A DNA stretch of 8,498 bases from Robiginitomaculum sp. (lineage in GTDB: Bacteria; Pseudomonadota; Alphaproteobacteria; Caulobacterales; Maricaulaceae): positions 1 through 8,498 of the forward strand of contig JAESQI010000029.1 in assembly GCA_016765255.1 (NCBI GenBank), given 5' to 3'. The translations under genes were made by a program, and so were the position numbers. Under the pieces are notes generated by a model, which made no database searches, was not told the DNA's origin, and worked only from the letters and a program-made list of their open reading frames with translations. Positions 7,413 to 8,498 of this stretch are shown in pieces (the stretch's first letter is position 1; every line of letters begins with the position of its first letter).

Positions 7413-8498
7413 ATGTCTGATCTTGTTCTACTTTTACCTTCTGATATGAGCCAGCCATGGGAGTGGATGTTGTCTGCGACCCGTGAGCAAGGTCGTGCCA
7501 TTAGCACCGAACAAAAATCTGATTTAGCTCAGGGTAATCATACGCGCATTATTGCCGTAATTGCTGGTATGAATGTCATCACAAAAAAACATATGCTGGG
7601 GAATTTACAAAAAAAGCAGGCCTTGCAAGCGGTCGGGTTTAGTATCGAAGAAGAATTGGCAACATCACTAAGCAATACCCACATTGCTTTTGCAGAGGAT
7701 GGGGATAGGATTGCCGTCATTTCAAAAACAAGCCTTGATGATACCATCACAAGTTTGGAGGATGCTGGACTGACAGCGGGTATAATTTGTGCAGATTATG
7801 ATAGTATTCAAGATGCTGCTGAATTTCTATATGGGGGGCGGTTTGTCAAGAAAAATTCGGATCAACTCGGCTATTCAATAGAACAAGATGTGGCATCATT
7901 CATTTTAGATAAAGATAAGAAATTACCACATAATATTACCTCGGCAGCTCAATTTCTAAACACTATAATTGACAATATTTCGGAAGGCTACACCCCTATA
8001 AACCTTCTGCAAGGTGAGTATGACAAGCGCACACATGTGACCCTCGGGGAATTTAAACGAAGTGCGTGGCTTGCAGTTGCCTGTAGCGCCATTTTTCTCG
8101 TATTATTTCTTGGTCAAGGTTTGTATTTTAACCAAAAAACAAACCAAGCTAAAACGAAAATCAATACAATTTACACTCAGTTATTCCCAGATAAGGCAGT
8201 ACCAAAAAATCCAGTCGTGTCTGTATTGCGGGCGCAAGCGAGTGCAAACCAATCAAAGGGGGAACTCTTTTTACGTCTCTCTTCAATTTTAGCTCTGAGC
8301 ACCAAAGATTTAGGCGGCATTGAAATCGTGTCTCTGGGCTATGATAAAAACCGTTCACAATTATCAATGTCGATTATTTATAGCGGGTTTGATGATGTGG
8401 AAAAACTAAAAATGGCGATCGCGAAACACGGAGGTGTGTTTTTAGAAAGCGGGACACGTCAAAACGATACAGGTCTCGTTGGGGACGCTGTTTTGAAA
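7413..8498 (+). CDS. gspL: Type II secretion system platform protein GspL, 3' end open
   Basis: Bitopic inner-membrane protein that recruits GspE to the platform and pairs with GspM. The frame runs from the ATG at 7413 to the window edge (362 codons) without a stop. The start MSDLVLLLPSDMSQPWEWML is GspL-like. The cytoplasmic actin-like part (about 1-215) includes QALQAVGFSIEEELATSLSNTHIAF (about 69-93) and the conserved membrane-proximal INLLQGEY (196-203). One transmembrane helix lies at about 218-239, followed by a short helical linker, YTQLFPDKAVPKNPVVSVLR and a periplasmic ferredoxin-like region. The family is usually around 380-400 aa, so only the last few tens of residues are probably missing. 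The upstream site is weak (AAGA, 6 nt away). The assignment rests on position after gspK, topology and these motifs. Confidence 0.93.
   Translation, partial: MSDLVLLLPSDMSQPWEWMLSATREQGRAISTEQKSDLAQGNHTRIIAVIAGMNVITKKHMLGNLQKKQALQAVGFSIEEELATSLSNTHIAFAEDGDRIAVISKTSLDDTITSLEDAGLTAGIICADYDSIQDAAEFLYGGRFVKKNSDQLGYSIEQDVASFILDKDKKLPHNITSAAQFLNTIIDNISEGYTPINLLQGEYDKRTHVTLGEFKRSAWLAVACSAIFLVLFLGQGLYFNQKTNQAKTKINTIYTQLFPDKAVPKNPVVSVLRAQASANQSKGELFLRLSSILALSTKDLGGIEIVSLGYDKNRSQLSMSIIYSGFDDVEKLKMAIAKHGGVFLESGTRQNDTGLVGDAVLK

Noticed and set aside
8062..8292. Plus-strand open frame of 76 codons near the right end
   Set aside because: It is out of frame within gspL, which reads through as a coherent GspL protein with its membrane helix in exactly this stretch.

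Overview
The window is one stretch of a type II secretion system (T2SS, general secretory pathway) gene cluster. Every real gene lies on the + strand, in the order gspD-E-F-G-H-I-J-K-L. The first gene (gspD, outer-membrane secretin) is cut by the left edge. The last (gspL, inner-membrane platform) is still open at the right edge. The seven genes between them are complete and look intact.

Layout: gspD (1-1788, 5' truncated), gspE ATPase (1796-3292), gspF platform protein (3292-4503), gspG major pseudopilin (4513-4953), minor pseudopilins gspH (4925-5446), gspI (5439-5819), gspJ (5816-6439) and gspK (6436-7404), then gspL (7413-8498, 3' truncated). The only non-coding gaps are 7 bp (D/E), 9 bp (F/G) and 8 bp (K/L). 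All other junctions overlap by 1 to 29 bp. This implies one polycistronic transcript with translational coupling. I see no internal promoter, terminator, RNA gene, repeat array or mobile element.

How the parts work together: GspD forms the outer-membrane channel. GspE is the cytoplasmic ATPase, docked on GspL and GspF at the inner membrane, and it drives assembly of a periplasmic pseudopilus. GspG makes the shaft of that pseudopilus, and the H-I-J-K minor pseudopilins form its tip. gspC would be expected upstream, and gspM (with or without gspN and the prepilin peptidase gspO) downstream, but these lie outside the window.

Organism: a Gram-negative bacterium, most likely a proteobacterium, with GC in the mid-40s percent (one 60-base line counted, the rest by eye). 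From the general look of GspD, GspK and GspE I lean towards a marine-type alphaproteobacterium of moderate GC. This is an impression without a database search and should be treated as low confidence. I found no sign of a new system: this is a conventional T2SS locus, and the findings concern details of individual subunits.
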